Shown here piece by piece: positions 28,901 through 40,217 of a stretch of 64,000 nucleotides of DNA; the stretch's first letter is position 1; each line of letters begins with the position of its first letter. The position numbers and the translations under genes were made by a program. The notes beneath the pieces were generated by a model. That model was not told where the DNA came from. It did no database searches and saw nothing but the letters and a program-made list of their open reading frames with translations. Source of the stretch: Balanoglossus misakiensis (lineage: Eukaryota; Hemichordata); NCBI GenBank assembly GCA_040954595.2, contig CM082581.2:310001-374000 (forward strand). Direction: 5' to 3'.

Positions 28901-29464
28901 TCACCTGTAATTTTTATTCTGGTGTGTCACTGTTTCCGCATAATCCTCAAATGGGACCACAGTGTCCTTGACGCTATTCTTTGCTGTGTCATCTGAAAAT
29001 ATATTAGTTAGCTCCCTGGCGGTATTAAGTGGTGAAAATACATCAGCACTTTCAAGACAATTGATATACAACCTGCAGTTTGACTCATGTATTTTATGTA
29101 CACTAACTGAATTATGGGTTTCATTTTGGAAAGGAAATAACTGATCTTTTAGATTCTTGGCAGCCATAGCTCTATAGGGTAAATAAATTGCTATTCTCTC
29201 CATTAACCCACCTGTAGAAGTATGCAATGCAGCTTTAACATCTTTATTGACGCACATTTCATGGGCTTCATCTAGTGCTACATTAACCCAAGTTGAGCCT
29301 GACAAATTGCAAACAAAACCACCTGCTTTGAAATGTAACAACAGAGAGTTTGGCATCTTCAGAAGGTCAGCAAGATGTCTGGGAATTAACCTCAAGTACA
29401 GGGATCGGTCATATGCATGGAACAGTGGGTTTATTATTTCAAAGCCGATATTCGAAGGTTCCAA
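28901..29464 (-). pseudogene. DUF6589-type transposon protein, C-terminal half
   Basis: A 187-codon frame with I-N-P-L-F-H-A-Y-D-R, Y-L-R-L-I-P-R-H-L-A-D-L-L, H-F-K-A-G-G-F-V and A-L-D-E-A-H-E-M-C-V-N-K-D. This is the pattern of the C-terminal half of multicopy DUF6589-like proteins, probably RNase H-fold transposase derivatives. About 670 bp without coding signal separate it from the N-terminal half at 30138. They may be an intron. The start M is arbitrary. The N-terminal few residues recur at 32340-32406 because the tandem duplication breakpoint lies inside this piece. Confidence 0.55.
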
Positions 29465-30137
29465 TTTCCTGACCTTATTGCAATGTACAAAGACATGTAT
29501 GCAAACAAATCTTCCTCTATAAATCTAACCCAAAATTTGAAAGTTTTGTCTGTATTTGCCCTTCTGCACAGTACGTGAAATATCCCATAATTCATTCTGA
29601 TTTGTACAATCAGAGATTACTCAGTCAAACCAGGCAAAGTTCACATGTGTAGAGAGAATTGTAGACCACTAATAGAAATTTTGAGATCTTACTTTTAAGG
29701 TGAATCTTATTGTCAATTACCATTTCAAATGATTTAGAAAATTATGTATTATTGAGAGAGAAGATACGAATTTTATAAAATAATCAAGCAATTGCATAGC
29801 CAGCCATACCAAAAAGTTTGGAGTAAAACAGGGACACTTGAAACACCTGTTTAATCAAACAAAATGATATTGATATTTTCTTTTGACAGAACAATGGAAA
29901 TTTACATGTTAACTTTCAACAGAGACTGGCCACCTCAGTCAATCATTGCTTGTTTCCTCATTGCTTGTTTCCTCCAAAGTGTGGCATTTGCAGTACATGA
30001 ATACTTTGATTCTTATTGCTTTTAAATTTTGATTTTGGAATTTCACTCTAATTCCTCAACGTACTTTTCCTAGATAAACATAAATAGATTTATATGTACT
30101 TCATATCATTGTTAGTATCTAAAACAGAAAAAAGTTA

Positions 30138-30683
30138 TTAAATGGGCAACCTTAGATGATACAAATCATTGAGAATTGTGGGTAAAATATCGTACTGTGT
30201 TCTGTCACAAAAAATCTGAAATTCCTCTTGCAAGCGAGTAAGTTGAGCCTTAAGGTCACCATTAATTTTGTCAATATGATCAGCTTTATCTTCAGTACAT
30301 TCCAAAGATTTTGTGACAGCTTCTAGTAAACATTTTTGGACTGTTTCTGTATTTAAGGGACAGTGCTGGGTATTATGGGTGTCACCCCTCTTATTCAAAA
30401 AGGAATTGACAATACATCTAAACATACTTTCCCAAATTTGTGTTAGGAAGCGATGAGTTAGCTTGAAATTTGTACACTGTACTAGGGTTTCCAAAGTTCC
30501 CCCTTTATGATTGAACCCTGCCAGATGTTTTAGGCCAGCATCCCAGAATATTTTCATGATGACTGGTTGGTAATTTTTTTGAGTGTGCCAGTCTCTGATA
30601 AAAGGCTGCAACCAGTCTAAATTTGCACCATACATGTCTTTTAACTTTATCAGGTGATGGAAAGTTTTCCCATCACCAACCAC
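30138..30683 (-). pseudogene. DUF6589-type transposon protein, N-terminal half (copy 1)
   Basis: A 181-codon frame starting V-G-D-G-K-T-F-H-H-L and including F-I-R-D-W-H-T-Q-K-N-Y-Q-P-V and F-W-D-A-G-L-K-H-L-A. The GDWH-x-KNYQPV-like signature is typical of the DUF6589 family as I know it. Upstream, 30701-30889 continues the protein in another frame (E-T-V-H-N-I-I-N-K-L), so a frameshift or small intron separates them. The copy at 33079-33624 differs by three residues near the C-terminus. Confidence 0.6.
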
Positions 30684-30700
30684 AACCAGGTATTTTATTC

Positions 30701-30889
30701 TTACACCAACTCTGAATGTAACATATACAGCTTATTGATAATGTTATGGACAGTTTCAATGGTGTCTGCGTGTTCACTTGATATGCCCAAATAAATGACA
30801 TTTGAGCATTCACTTTCATTACTGTTAGCATTTGTTGCTAATGTTGATTTAAAATCCCCAAAAACTGTTTCTATATCAGCTCTGTGCAT
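30701..30889 (-). pseudogene. Upstream piece of the DUF6589-type protein (copy 1)
   Basis: 62 codons (I-E-T-V-F-G-D-F-K-S ... I-E-T-V-H-N-I-I-N) ending at a stop just before the VGDGKT frame. Repeated at 33642-33830 with one change. Confidence 0.45.
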
Positions 30890-31151
30890 TGCATTTTTCT
30901 GTAGAGCAAAAATGAATTGTCAGAAAACAGTTCTGACCAAGCAATGGCTTCTTCTTGTTTAATGTCAAAATCTGACAGTGAAATTGATGACCGTGGTTGA
31001 TGTTGTCTCAGTAGAGGTGGTTTAAATACTACATCATTATGAACAGTATCATTGGATTTTTTTCTCCGTAAATGTACGGGCTTTTCTCACAGGTGCACTC
31101 AAACCTGTACCAGTATTTTTTTAGATAGATCTGTCAACCATGATTTTAGTA

Positions 31152-32045
31152 TTATTTCCACAAATTGCCAAAAATTTCATTCATTTCATAGTCTACTGTA
31201 TTTTGTGAACAAAAGCCACTGTTTAATTCCTGCCACCGTTCAAATGAATTCTGTGCATTTTCACTCACCAGACTATCTTTACTTTTAATTAACTGCCTGT
31301 TAAGAAGCAAATCATAATGGCCTGGTTGACCTGGCCTGTCTGGTGTGTACAAGAGACAGACAGGCTCAGTCTTGGAGAACACATCACCATCACCTCTTGC
31401 AAATATATCATTCTGCTTGGTGTATATATGTAATGGACATTTTGCAACATACACTACAGATATCATTTCTGGCATACCAGCATATTCATCTGCCTTTTCC
31501 ATACATTGTGTTCTGTGCAAAATGTCCATATAACGAGTGCCGTCTAACAGGACATCAAGTTGTGCATCATCCATTCCTTCAAAGTATATATGATTGGCAC
31601 GCATTATGTCTACTGTATCTGCTCTTAACTTGTCTGCGAATATTTTCTCTCGGTCAGCTAAAATTGGGTCAGAAGGGAGTCCACTAGGTAAATGATCGCA
31701 ATTTTGCAATGCAATATCATTTCTCACAGAGATGCTCCTGAAAAAGCACCTTCCATCACCATATATGTTGATTAGCTTAAAATCTTTGACAGTTGAATGT
31801 TTGTCATGACTGCCAAAAACAATATCATCAACACTGTTCAAAATTGACTTTGGTTTTGGTTGGACCATTTGATAAGAAGTACCGTGGAAACCTCTGTCCT
31901 TTGGATCAGCTCTAACAGCTGCATATTTAGCTGATTTATCAATATTGTCAATGGAAGTTATACAAAATGCATTATTTGCAATATTTTCCTCTGTGAAATC
32001 AGCTGATGTTCTTTTGTTGATAACTCCCAACATGTATCTATGCAA
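31152..32045 (-). CDS. OTU-like cysteine protease encoded by a mobile element (copy 1)
   Basis: A 297-codon frame. Residues 93-106 read I-N-I-Y-G-D-G-R-C-F-F-R-S-I, the OTU signature with catalytic Asp97 and Cys100. His243 in G-H-Y-D-L-L-L completes the triad. About 150 residues between Cys and His is in the normal range for OTU domains. OTU proteases cleave ubiquitin-like chains. In invertebrate genomes they often occur as parts of large transposons. Here it lies directly upstream, same strand, of DUF6589-type and PIN-like pieces. The frame is complete for the OTU domain, while its neighbours are broken, so the whole element is probably inactive. The start codon is uncertain. Confidence 0.75.
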   Translation of the reverse strand: MHRYMLGVINKRTSADFTEENIANNAFCITSIDNIDKSAKYAAVRADPKDRGFHGTSYQMVQPKPKSILNSVDDIVFGSHDKHSTVKDFKLINIYGDGRCFFRSISVRNDIALQNCDHLPSGLPSDPILADREKIFADKLRADTVDIMRANHIYFEGMDDAQLDVLLDGTRYMDILHRTQCMEKADEYAGMPEMISVVYVAKCPLHIYTKQNDIFARGDGDVFSKTEPVCLLYTPDRPGQPGHYDLLLNRQLIKSKDSLVSENAQNSFERWQELNSGFCSQNTVDYEMNEIFGNLWK

Positions 32046-33078
32046 TGTATCTCCAGAACAAATAATACCAAATCAATTTAGAATTTTCACTAGAGTAGAT
32101 GACCTACTATAACCTTCAACAATGTCAGCCAGGTAAGTATGCAATGGGTAAGTACAATGATCAGAACAAGTGAACAATATCATACACACAAAACAAACGC
32201 CTGAGGAATCGTGCTCTACTCTCCATAGAGTGCTGGTCATAAAATCCATAGTAGTGTTTATTCCATTCAAAGTTGGGGCTTTTTAATTTACTGCATTCAC
32301 TGTTGTTCAACGAATTGCTAGGACGTTGTGTTGACATGTACAGGGATCGGTGATATGCATGGAACAGTGGGTTTATTTTTTTCAAAGCCGATATTCGAAG
32401 TTCCAATTTCCTGACCTTATTGCAATGTACAAAGACATGTATGCAAACAAATCTTCCTCTATAAATCTAACCCAAAATTTGAAAGTTTTGTCTGTATTTG
32501 CCCTTCTGCACAGTACGTGAAATATCCCATAATTCATTCTGATTTGTACAATCAGAGATTACTCAGTCAAACCAGGCAAAGTTCACATGTGTAGAGAGAA
32601 TTGTAGACCACTAATAGAAATTTTGAGATCTTACTTTTAAGGTGAATCTTATTGTCAATTACCATTTCAAATGATTTAGAAAATTATGTATTATTGAGAG
32701 AGAAGATACGAATTTTATAAAATAATCAAGCAATTGCATAGCCAGCCATACCAAAAAGTTTGGAGTAAAACAGGGACACTTGAAACACCTGTTTAATCAA
32801 ACAAAATGATATTGATATTTTCTTTTGACAGAACAGTGGAAATTTACATGTTAACTTTCAACAGAGACTGGCCACCTCAGTCAATCATTGCTTGTTTCCT
32901 CATTGCTTGTTTCCTCCAAAGTGTGGCATTTGCAGTACATGAATACTTTGATTCTTATTGCTTTTAAATTTTGATTTTGGAATTTCACTCTAATTCCTCA
33001 ACGTACTTTTCCTAGATAAACATAAATAGATTTATATGTACTTCATATCATTGTTAGTATCTAAAACAGAAAAAGTTA

Positions 33079-33830
33079 TTAAATGGGCAACCTTCGATGA
33101 TACAAATCATGGAGAATTGTGGGTAAAATATCGTACTGTGTTCTGTCACAAAAAATCTGAAATTCCTCTTGCAAGCGAGTAAGTTGAGCCTTAAGGTCAC
33201 CATTAATTTTGTCAATATGATCAGCTTTATCTTCAGTACATTCCAAAGATTTTGTGACAGCTTCTAGTAAACATTTTTGGACTGTTTCTGTATTTAAGGG
33301 ACAGTGCTGGGTATTATGGGTGTCACCCCTCTTATTCAAAAAGGAATTGACAATACATCTAAACATACTTTCCCAAATTTGTGTTAGGAAGCGATGAGTT
33401 AGCTTGAAATTTGTACACTGTACTAGGGTTTCCAAAGTTCCCCCTTTATGATTGAACCCTGCCAGATGTTTTAGGCCAGCATCCCAGAATATTTTCATGA
33501 TGACTGGTTGGTAATTTTTTTGAGTGTGCCAGTCTCTGATAAAAGGCTGCAACCAGTCTAAATTTGCACCATACATGTCTTTTAACTTTATCAGGTGATG
33601 GAAAGTTTTCCCATCACCAACCACAACCAGGTATTTTATTCTTACACCAACTCTGAATGTAACATATACAGCTTATTGATAATGTTATGGACAGTTTCAA
33701 TGGTGTCTGCGTGTTCACTTGATATGCCCAAATAAATGACATTTGAGCATTCACTGTCATTACTGTTAGCATTTGTTGCTAATGTTGATTTAAAATCCCC
33801 AAAAACTGTTTCTATATCAGCTCTGTGCAT
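33079..33830 (-). pseudogene. DUF6589-type protein pieces (copy 2)
   Basis: Frames 33079-33624 and 33642-33830 repeat 30138-30889, including the same frame break between them. So the break predates the tandem duplication. Confidence 0.6.
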
Positions 33831-34092
33831 TGCATTTTTCTGTAGAGCAAAAATGAATTGTCAGAAAACAGTTCTGACCAAGCAATGGCTTCTTCTTGTT
33901 TAATGTCAAAATCTGACAGCGAAATTGATGACCGTGGTTGATGTTGTCTCAGTAGAGGTGGTTTAAATACTACATCATTATGAACAGTATCATTGGATTT
34001 TTTTCTCCGTAAATGTACGGGCTTTTCTCACAGGTGCACTCAAACCTGTACCAGTATTTTTTTAGATAGATCTGTCAACCATGATTTTAGTA

Positions 34093-35080
34093 TTATTTCC
34101 ACAAATTGCCAAAAATCTCATTCATTTCATAGTCTACTGTATTTTGTGAACAAAAGCCACTGTTTAATTCCTGCCACCGTTCAAATGAATTCCGTGCATT
34201 TTCACTCACCAGACTATCTTTACTTTTAATTAACTGCCTGTTAAGAAGCAAATCATAATGGCCTGGTTGACCTGGCCTGTCTGGTGTGTACAAGAGACAG
34301 ACAGGCTCAGTCTTGGAGAACACATCACCATCACCTCTTGCAAATATATCATTCTGCTTGGTGTATATATGTAATGGACATTTTGCAACATACACTACAG
34401 ATATCATTTCTGGCATACCAGCATATTCATCTGCCTTTTCCATACATTGTGTTCTGTGCAAAATGTCCATATAACGAGTGCCGTCTAACAGGACATCAAG
34501 TTGTGCATCATCCATTCCTTCAAAGTATATATGATTGGCACGAAGTCTCTCTCTCGCTGCCCTTTTTCCAGTAATTATGTTTGATGCAAGACACCGTTTA
34601 TGTTATTCTACATGTGGATATATAGCGAATCAATGTTCAACCACACACAACTTCCATCCCGTTTGTAGACACGAGACAGAAAAACTCACCTAAATGAATA
34701 ATTGGTGTTTACCGTTTATTCATTTTGGCGAGATTTTCACTCATATCATACAAACCACATGTAGAATAACATCAACGGTGTCTTGCATCATACATAATTG
34801 ATGGAAAAAGGGCAGCGAGAGAGAGACTTTGTCCCTTTAACTTGTCTGCGAATATTTTCTCTCGGTCAGCTAAAATTGGGTCAGAAGGGAGTCCACTAGG
34901 TAAATGATCGCAATTTTGCAATGCAATATCATTTCTCACAGAGATGCTCCTGAAAAAGCACCTTCCATCACCATATATGTTGAATAGCTTAAAATCTTTG
35001 ACAGTTGAATGTTTGTCATGACAGCCAAAAACAATACCATCAACACTGTTCAAAATTGACTTTGGTTTTGGTTGGACCAT
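34093..35080 (-). pseudogene. OTU-like protease interrupted by a MITE (copy 2)
   Basis: The catalytic Asp/Cys segment (G-D-G-R-C-F-F-R-S-I) lies in 34837-35080 and the His segment (G-H-Y-D-L-L-L) in 34093-34542. The 294-bp MITE at 34543-34836 separates them, and 23 bp of coding sequence present in copy 1 (31602-31624) were lost at its left edge. Cannot make a whole OTU domain. Confidence 0.8.
34543..34836. mobile_element. TTAA-target MITE inside the OTU gene, left end truncated
   Basis: Same family as 19791-20313. The right end abuts TTAA (34837-34840). The left TTAA and first few bases are missing together with 23 bp of target, so a small deletion followed insertion. Confidence 0.85.
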
Positions 35081-35554
35081 TTGATAAGAAGTACCGTGGA
35101 AACCTCTGTCCTTTGGATCAGCTCTAACAGCTGCATATTTAGCTGATTTATCAATATTGTCAATGGAAATTATACAAAATGCATTATTTGCAATATTTTC
35201 CTCTGTGAAATCAGCTGATGTTCATTTGTTGATAACTCCCAACATGTATCTATGCAATGTATCTCCAGAACAAATAATACCAAATCAATTTAGAATTTTC
35301 ACTAGAGTAGATGACCTACTATAACCTTCAACAATGTCAGCCAGGTAAGTATGCAATGGGTAAGTACAATGATCAGAACAAGTGAACAATATCATACACA
35401 CAAAACAAACGCCTGAGGAATTGTGCTCTACTCTCCATAGAGTGCTGGTCATAAAATCCATAGTAGTGTTTATTCCATTCAAAGTTGGGGCTTTTTAATT
35501 TACTGCATTCACTGTTGTTCAACGAATTGCTAGGACGTTGTGTTGACATGTACA

Positions 35555-36163
35555 CAGCGCGAGACAATGATTGACAGGCAGAATGTATCAAAATTCTGGC
35601 CCATGTGACTGACTCCGCGAATCTGATTGGTAGACAAGACGCAAAAGTGTAAAAACTTGAAAGTCGATTTCACTTTATGAATGAAAGTGATTCCATAATT
35701 AGCATATCTCGTTGGGGCCACAGATCGTTGCACAGGGGAAAGAACGTAATCCCGCTAAATAAAGTACAAGGCCGCTCGAATATTTTAGCAGGATATTGGA
35801 ATATTGTATCCTACCTCTTCTAACGAAAAATAAGAAGACTGTTCATGTGATAAATATATAATCCCATGATATTTTTCTTTATTTACGTCATCGTATACTC
35901 GTGGTTTTCGCGGAGTCTAGCAACATCTCGCCTAGGGCTCGAAGTTGCACAGCTCTGCGAAAACACTCGTATACGATGACGTCAAACAAAGAAAAATATC
36001 ATGGGATTATATATAAAAATAGTATTCCATAACACAGGGTCAATCTCACTGACAATATATTCAACATCAAGTGTACTCAGATCAACAGTTTGTTTTGCAG
36101 TAATTTATACTGAATTTTTAAGATTGCTGATAAATGCTGGCATTTAATTTCACAGCCACCCAA
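35555..36163. other. Non-coding spacer with a foldback element
   Basis: No gene. See the MITE at 35857-36013. Confidence 0.5.
35857..36013. mobile_element. Foldback MITE, about 157 bp
   Basis: The arms TATAATCCCATGATATTTTT and CGTCATCGTATACTCGTG pair with their complements at the right end. Flanks are TATA-rich, so a TA-type target is possible but cannot be delimited. Confidence 0.75.
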
Positions 36164-36451
36164 TCAAGCATTTTGCAAAAAGTCAACGTCAACTTTACTC
36201 AAGTCTCTTACTTGCTTTTCAAGCCTCTCTATCTGTTGTATGCACAACATACTGGGGATGTTCGACAAGTGCATTTTGGAGGGAATAGTGAGATCTGAAC
36301 CCGTTCGGTACAAAAAGGTGGAGAACTTTCTACTCACTTTTGATACAACAGAAAGGTGAATTGGATAATACACACATAGAAATTCCCGAATAAGCCAGCT
36401 ATTAGGTTTTCTGTGGAATTCCACTGGTTGTACCTTGACCTTGGGTCGCAA
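36164..36451 (-). pseudogene. Unrecognised 95-codon coding fragment
   Basis: The frame may extend upstream of the first Met (C-L-D-D-E-Y-Q-P-L). It reads like protein, with a short coiled-coil-like end (Q-Q-I-E-R-L-E-K-Q-V-R-D-L). It is close to the block B border and upstream of the OTU gene on the same strand, so it may be another piece of that element. Function unknown. Confidence 0.35.
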
Positions 36452-37267
36452 AGGCTGATATTCATCATCTAAACAATCATTGCAATGGAATGAAATAGTG
36501 CTGAATAAAAGGACGAGTCTTAAAAACCCCTTTGAAAACTGTCAATAGATCCAGCATTGTGGATAGAAGGTGCACAAACACTGAATCCTCTTTAGCCATA
36601 TGCCTTGTTAAGTTTTGAAATGATCATTCACGGTGATGAGTTATCAAGAATATACCCGTTAAAAATTACTGTACCCTCAGAGAAGCATTTTGTAATGAGA
36701 TGAAAACTATATGAATTTTCTAAGTGTATATTTATTCTTTGCAGAGGTAATTTACTTAGCTATAGGTTGATAATTTATGTTAATTCCATTGAATTATGCA
36801 AATAAGTAGTGAAAATACTTGTACATGAATATATCAGACAGTCTTATAGTGTCGTGTGAGGTTGATGACACATATTCTTAACCACATATTTCTTGATCAA
36901 TTAATTGTGTTTACACCAAAGTCCTCAATATCCATGGCAATCTCTTCCTAGGAATTTTAACACTCTCTCCAAAATCCCCTGAAACTTGTGTACCCTGTCA
37001 GCAAAACTTTGTCTGATTTTTAAAATACAGATTACTTCTTCACCCTTGCAAACACATTTTCAAAGATAAGTTTTCACATTTGTTAATTTGTTTATATTAT
37101 GCATAATTATAATTGGAAAAATTCTAAGATACAATTTCAACAAACATGTGTTCAGTACGAGTGTGCGGTTGATTTCAAATTTTAAAATGTGTGCAATGGA
37201 TAGACAGGATGTGTGTTTAGCTGATTGTAACCATAGCAATATGCAATCCCCAAACAGTGTAGCCACA

Positions 37268-38016
37268 AGTCGCTTGCACACGTGCAATGATTAGGGCGCC
37301 CTTTTTGGGATTATAAAAGTTGGTAAACATTTCTTATCAGCGACTCAAATAGTTTTGCATTCACATGTGTATAAAAGGGACGGGATCACCGCACTCAATG
37401 CGTCCACAGCAGCGTGGCTAAAGGTCGCAATGGCGGATTCAGTGATGTGTTTACTGTATATGTAGCTCTGGACTTATACCCAAACAGCGTATAAGTCCAG
37501 AGCTACTGTATATGGTACTCCTGAATTTGCTTTTTAAACGTCGCCGACGCTGATTTCATGGGCATTTGAATGAACCGATACCGGTTTATGGTAACCTTTC
37601 ATTGGAGGTTGCGCCTGGAAGACTGCAGTCCATGCTACTAAATCGTCGTCGGAGGTCGAGTTTGCAATTCCTTTGTATGTGCCTTGGCCATTTCCGTGTC
37701 ACTCCAATTGTTGCCTCGAGACACTGCTTCGGCCATTGTTTTAGTAAAGTGAACCTCAACGCTTAATGCAGCGCTTAATGAGACAAACCGCGTCGGCAGA
37801 GTGCGTTTAGATCGGCGTTTAGTGCGGTGTTTCTGTTCACACGTGATTTGAATCGCTGTTTAGTGCGGCGCCCCGACCCAGGTCCCACCCCTCAACACCG
37901 TCACAAAAAAAGAGCGGCGCAGGGCTGCTCTCACCTTTTCACACGTGGCACTTGCAAATTAACGCCGCCCTAGGGCAGCCGCTGGGGCAGCGTTGACGGC
38001 ACGTGAGAAAGGCACT
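37268..38016. mobile_element. 749-bp DNA element private to block B
   Basis: Flanked by ACA (37265-37267 and 38017-38019), which is single in block A. The ends are imperfect inverted repeats (AGTCGCTTGCACACGTGC against AGTGCCTTTCTCACGTGC). Contains a palindrome GTAGCTCTGGACTTATAC (about 37462-37506) and several GCGTTTAGTGCGG-like direct repeats. A 3-bp duplication would suit Harbinger or CACTA types, but there is no coding evidence. Confidence 0.7.
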
Positions 38017-38026
38017 ACAGAAGAGA

Positions 38027-38160
38027 CCAATGTTTAGCTGATTGTAACCATAGCAATATACAATCCCCAAACAATGTAGCCACAGAAGAGACCAATGTTT
38101 AGCTGATTGTAACCATAGCAATATACAATCCCCAAACAATGTAGCCACAGAAGAGACCAA
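38027..38160. repeat. 65-bp minisatellite, two units, block B
   Basis: Counterpart of 1715-1842. The first unit (37216-37262) lies on the other side of the 749-bp element. Confidence 0.85.
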
Positions 38161-38177
38161 AATCCACAGTTACATAC

Positions 38178-38300
38178 CGCCACATGCATGGCCATCTTCC
38201 AGCAGATAGAATCCTGGTCTGCAAGCGCAGAGATAACTACCATGGGTATTCATACAACAGTGTTGACATGCATTTCCACCACTGTGACATTCATTCATAT
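38178..38300 (-). CDS. Calcium-binding EGF-like exon, block B
   Basis: 123 nt, phase 1-1, acceptor CCCTCCAG, donor GTATGT. It is the same module as 1860-1982, with Gln to Met in the HCC-x-NTHGSY segment and Asp to Gly after the last cysteine. Only 82 bp separate it from the ACID exon, because about 860 bp of intron present in A are missing. Confidence 0.75.
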
Positions 38301-38382
38301 CTGGAGGGTCAGTTGCAGGTGCATGGCAGTACAATTGACATGATCCTTTAATTTTATAGTGCAATTATAAGATAATACTTAC

Positions 38383-38490
38383 AAATCCTCCAGACATTAT
38401 TCTGAAGAGAGATATGTATGCTTCCTGGCTGTTATTCATAAACTGGAACTCCACAGTGCGTGAGTTTTGAAACATGGCACCAAGTGATTG
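38383..38490 (-). pseudogene. MED25: MED25-like ACID exon with a destroyed splice acceptor, block B
   Basis: 108 nt as at 2916-3023, but the acceptor CCCCACAG of A reads CCCCACAT here (38491-38492), so the invariant AG is lost. No replacement AG with a pyrimidine tract is evident close by. One Val is also replaced by Glu (GTG to GAG). Normal splicing into this exon is not expected, which argues that this copy is non-functional unless the base is an assembly error. Confidence 0.75.
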
Positions 38491-39046
38491 ATGTGGGGAA
38501 AAAATTGACTCCAATCACCATCCCTTGTGCAGGCCAAAGATCATGATATTGCCCTCGCTAACATGTGTTATTACATGTATTTAAATATTTCACCTCTACT
38601 TATGCAATGAATTAATGAATACAAAGTGTTGTAGGTCATCCAACACGAGAATGTCACTAACAAAATTATCATTGAGTTTCAAATCCCAAGTAACAGTGGA
38701 CTTATATAGTTTATCACCCAGATGAATTTTTTTATCTAAATCTGCTTCTGTGGTATAAGGTTGCTTTGTTAAGACATACAAAGGGAAATGATTGCATTGC
38801 ATGTACACTGTGTGCCTCTGGATGAAAGACCAATCTGTGTACTTCCTTGATGGGTACTACCACACGTTGTTCAGCCAAGCTCATAATTTGTGTAATGTGT
38901 ACCCTCCAAAGATACATCTGGAAGCACCCTAAAAATCAAATCGTTTATCGAAAAATGCTCACTATCCAACATGATCCAACCACAATAACCCCATTGACCT
39001 ACAGTCAATTGTTTTAATTAGTTATTTGTATGTGAGCTGTACACAC

Positions 39047-39215
39047 CTCTTGCCATTCCAAGGCTCCGTGCCAAACAACACTTTTCTGCTGTTGTTGTTG
39101 TTGTTGTTTTTGTTGTTGTGGATCAACTTGCTGCTGGTGAGTCAACTTGATGCACTTGAGCTGTAGAGGGCACTGGTATGTCCAGATCCATTGGTAGTGA
39201 AGTACTGGTATTATC
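39047..39215 (-). pseudogene. MED25: MED25-like polyglutamine/ACID-start exon, block B
   Basis: 169 nt, counterpart of 3538-3709 with one CAA codon fewer. Keeps V-V-W-H-G-A-L-E-W-Q-E and the same apparent frame conflict at the 5' side. Confidence 0.65.
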
Positions 39216-39233
39216 CTGTAATAACACATACAA

Positions 39234-39238
39234 ATCAT
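39234..39238. other. Empty target site of the gypsy insertion
   Basis: A single ATCAT in the context CATACAA-ATCAT-GACTGT. In block A the gypsy element lies between two copies of ATCAT. Confidence 0.95.
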
Positions 39239-39327
39239 GACTGTAAATAATTCTGTATTATATTATATCATGCTACCGTCCACAATTCTGATTGGATGAG
39301 AGCTCAATCCAGCGATGCTAAAATTAA

Positions 39328-39469
39328 GCAATAAAACACCCCCAGCCATGGTATACCACGAGATTTTGACCAGTTCACAACATATACGCACGAGTGATAG
39401 CGAGTGCGTATATGGAGTTGAACTGATCAAAATCTCGTGGTATACCATGGCTGGGGGTGTTTTATTGCT
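39328..39469. mobile_element. Foldback MITE, family 1, block B
   Basis: Counterpart of 14980-15120. Confidence 0.8.
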
Positions 39470-39967
39470 ATTATATTATGCCGTTATATTGAAACTTTGC
39501 ATAAAACATTTTAAAAAGGCATTTTCTTTGACTATGATATATGACTGTGGTATATGGCTAATATATCACGGTCACGTGTCGTGTCTCGACCAATCAAATA
39601 GCGTGATTTACACCATCAATATACTGGTATAATATAATACTCAATAATGCACTGCTGAACTAGCATATGGCAGCAAAAATGTGCGGTTAAACCACAGTCG
39701 CGCGTGTTTAAATCAAATAAATAAAACAAAAATACTGTTGAATGAACAGATGTTTCATTTTGGAACTGCTCTGTGAAAATATTTGTCACTTTGTCACGCG
39801 CGATGCCCGTCTTGTCACTTTTTGTCGTCTGCTTCATGTTTAATGCTCGATCCCGGCCGCTCGTGTTTACATTCATCGTCGCCATGTTGGTTCACGATCG
39901 TAATTTCAGTTTCGGTAAGAAAATGACACTGATATGCCACAAAAACAATTGTTGATATAATATAATG

Positions 39968-40108
39968 GCAATAACCCCCGCCTCAGTCGGGTATACACTT
40001 GATTTGGGTACAATTTCCTCCATATAGCACTCGCCTGACGGCTCGTGCTATATGTCTCGAATTGTACCAAAATATCGCGTATACCCGCCTTCAGTGGGGG
40101 TTATTGAT
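39968..40108. mobile_element. Foldback MITE, family 2, block B
   Basis: Counterpart of 15644-15784. Confidence 0.8.
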
Positions 40109-40217
40109 TAAATATCAATCACATGATCTGGCCATGTGACACAAAGCATTGTCATTTCCAGGTAATGGGAAAACAATATTGTGGTATCCCGTATAATATT
40201 TTTCCATATGTGTTTAT

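Larger units (their letters stand above)
29396..32337. repeat. Tandem duplication, first copy (2.94 kb)
   Basis: Repeated at 32338-35554. The junction shares GTACA, a 5-base microhomology, between the two breakpoints (about 29396, 32338 and 35550). The copies differ at a few percent or less, plus a 294-bp MITE in the second. Confidence 0.9.
32338..35554. repeat. Tandem duplication, second copy
   Basis: Same content and order as 29396-32337, with a MITE at 34543-34836. Ends at ..TTGACATGTACA before unrelated sequence. Confidence 0.9.
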
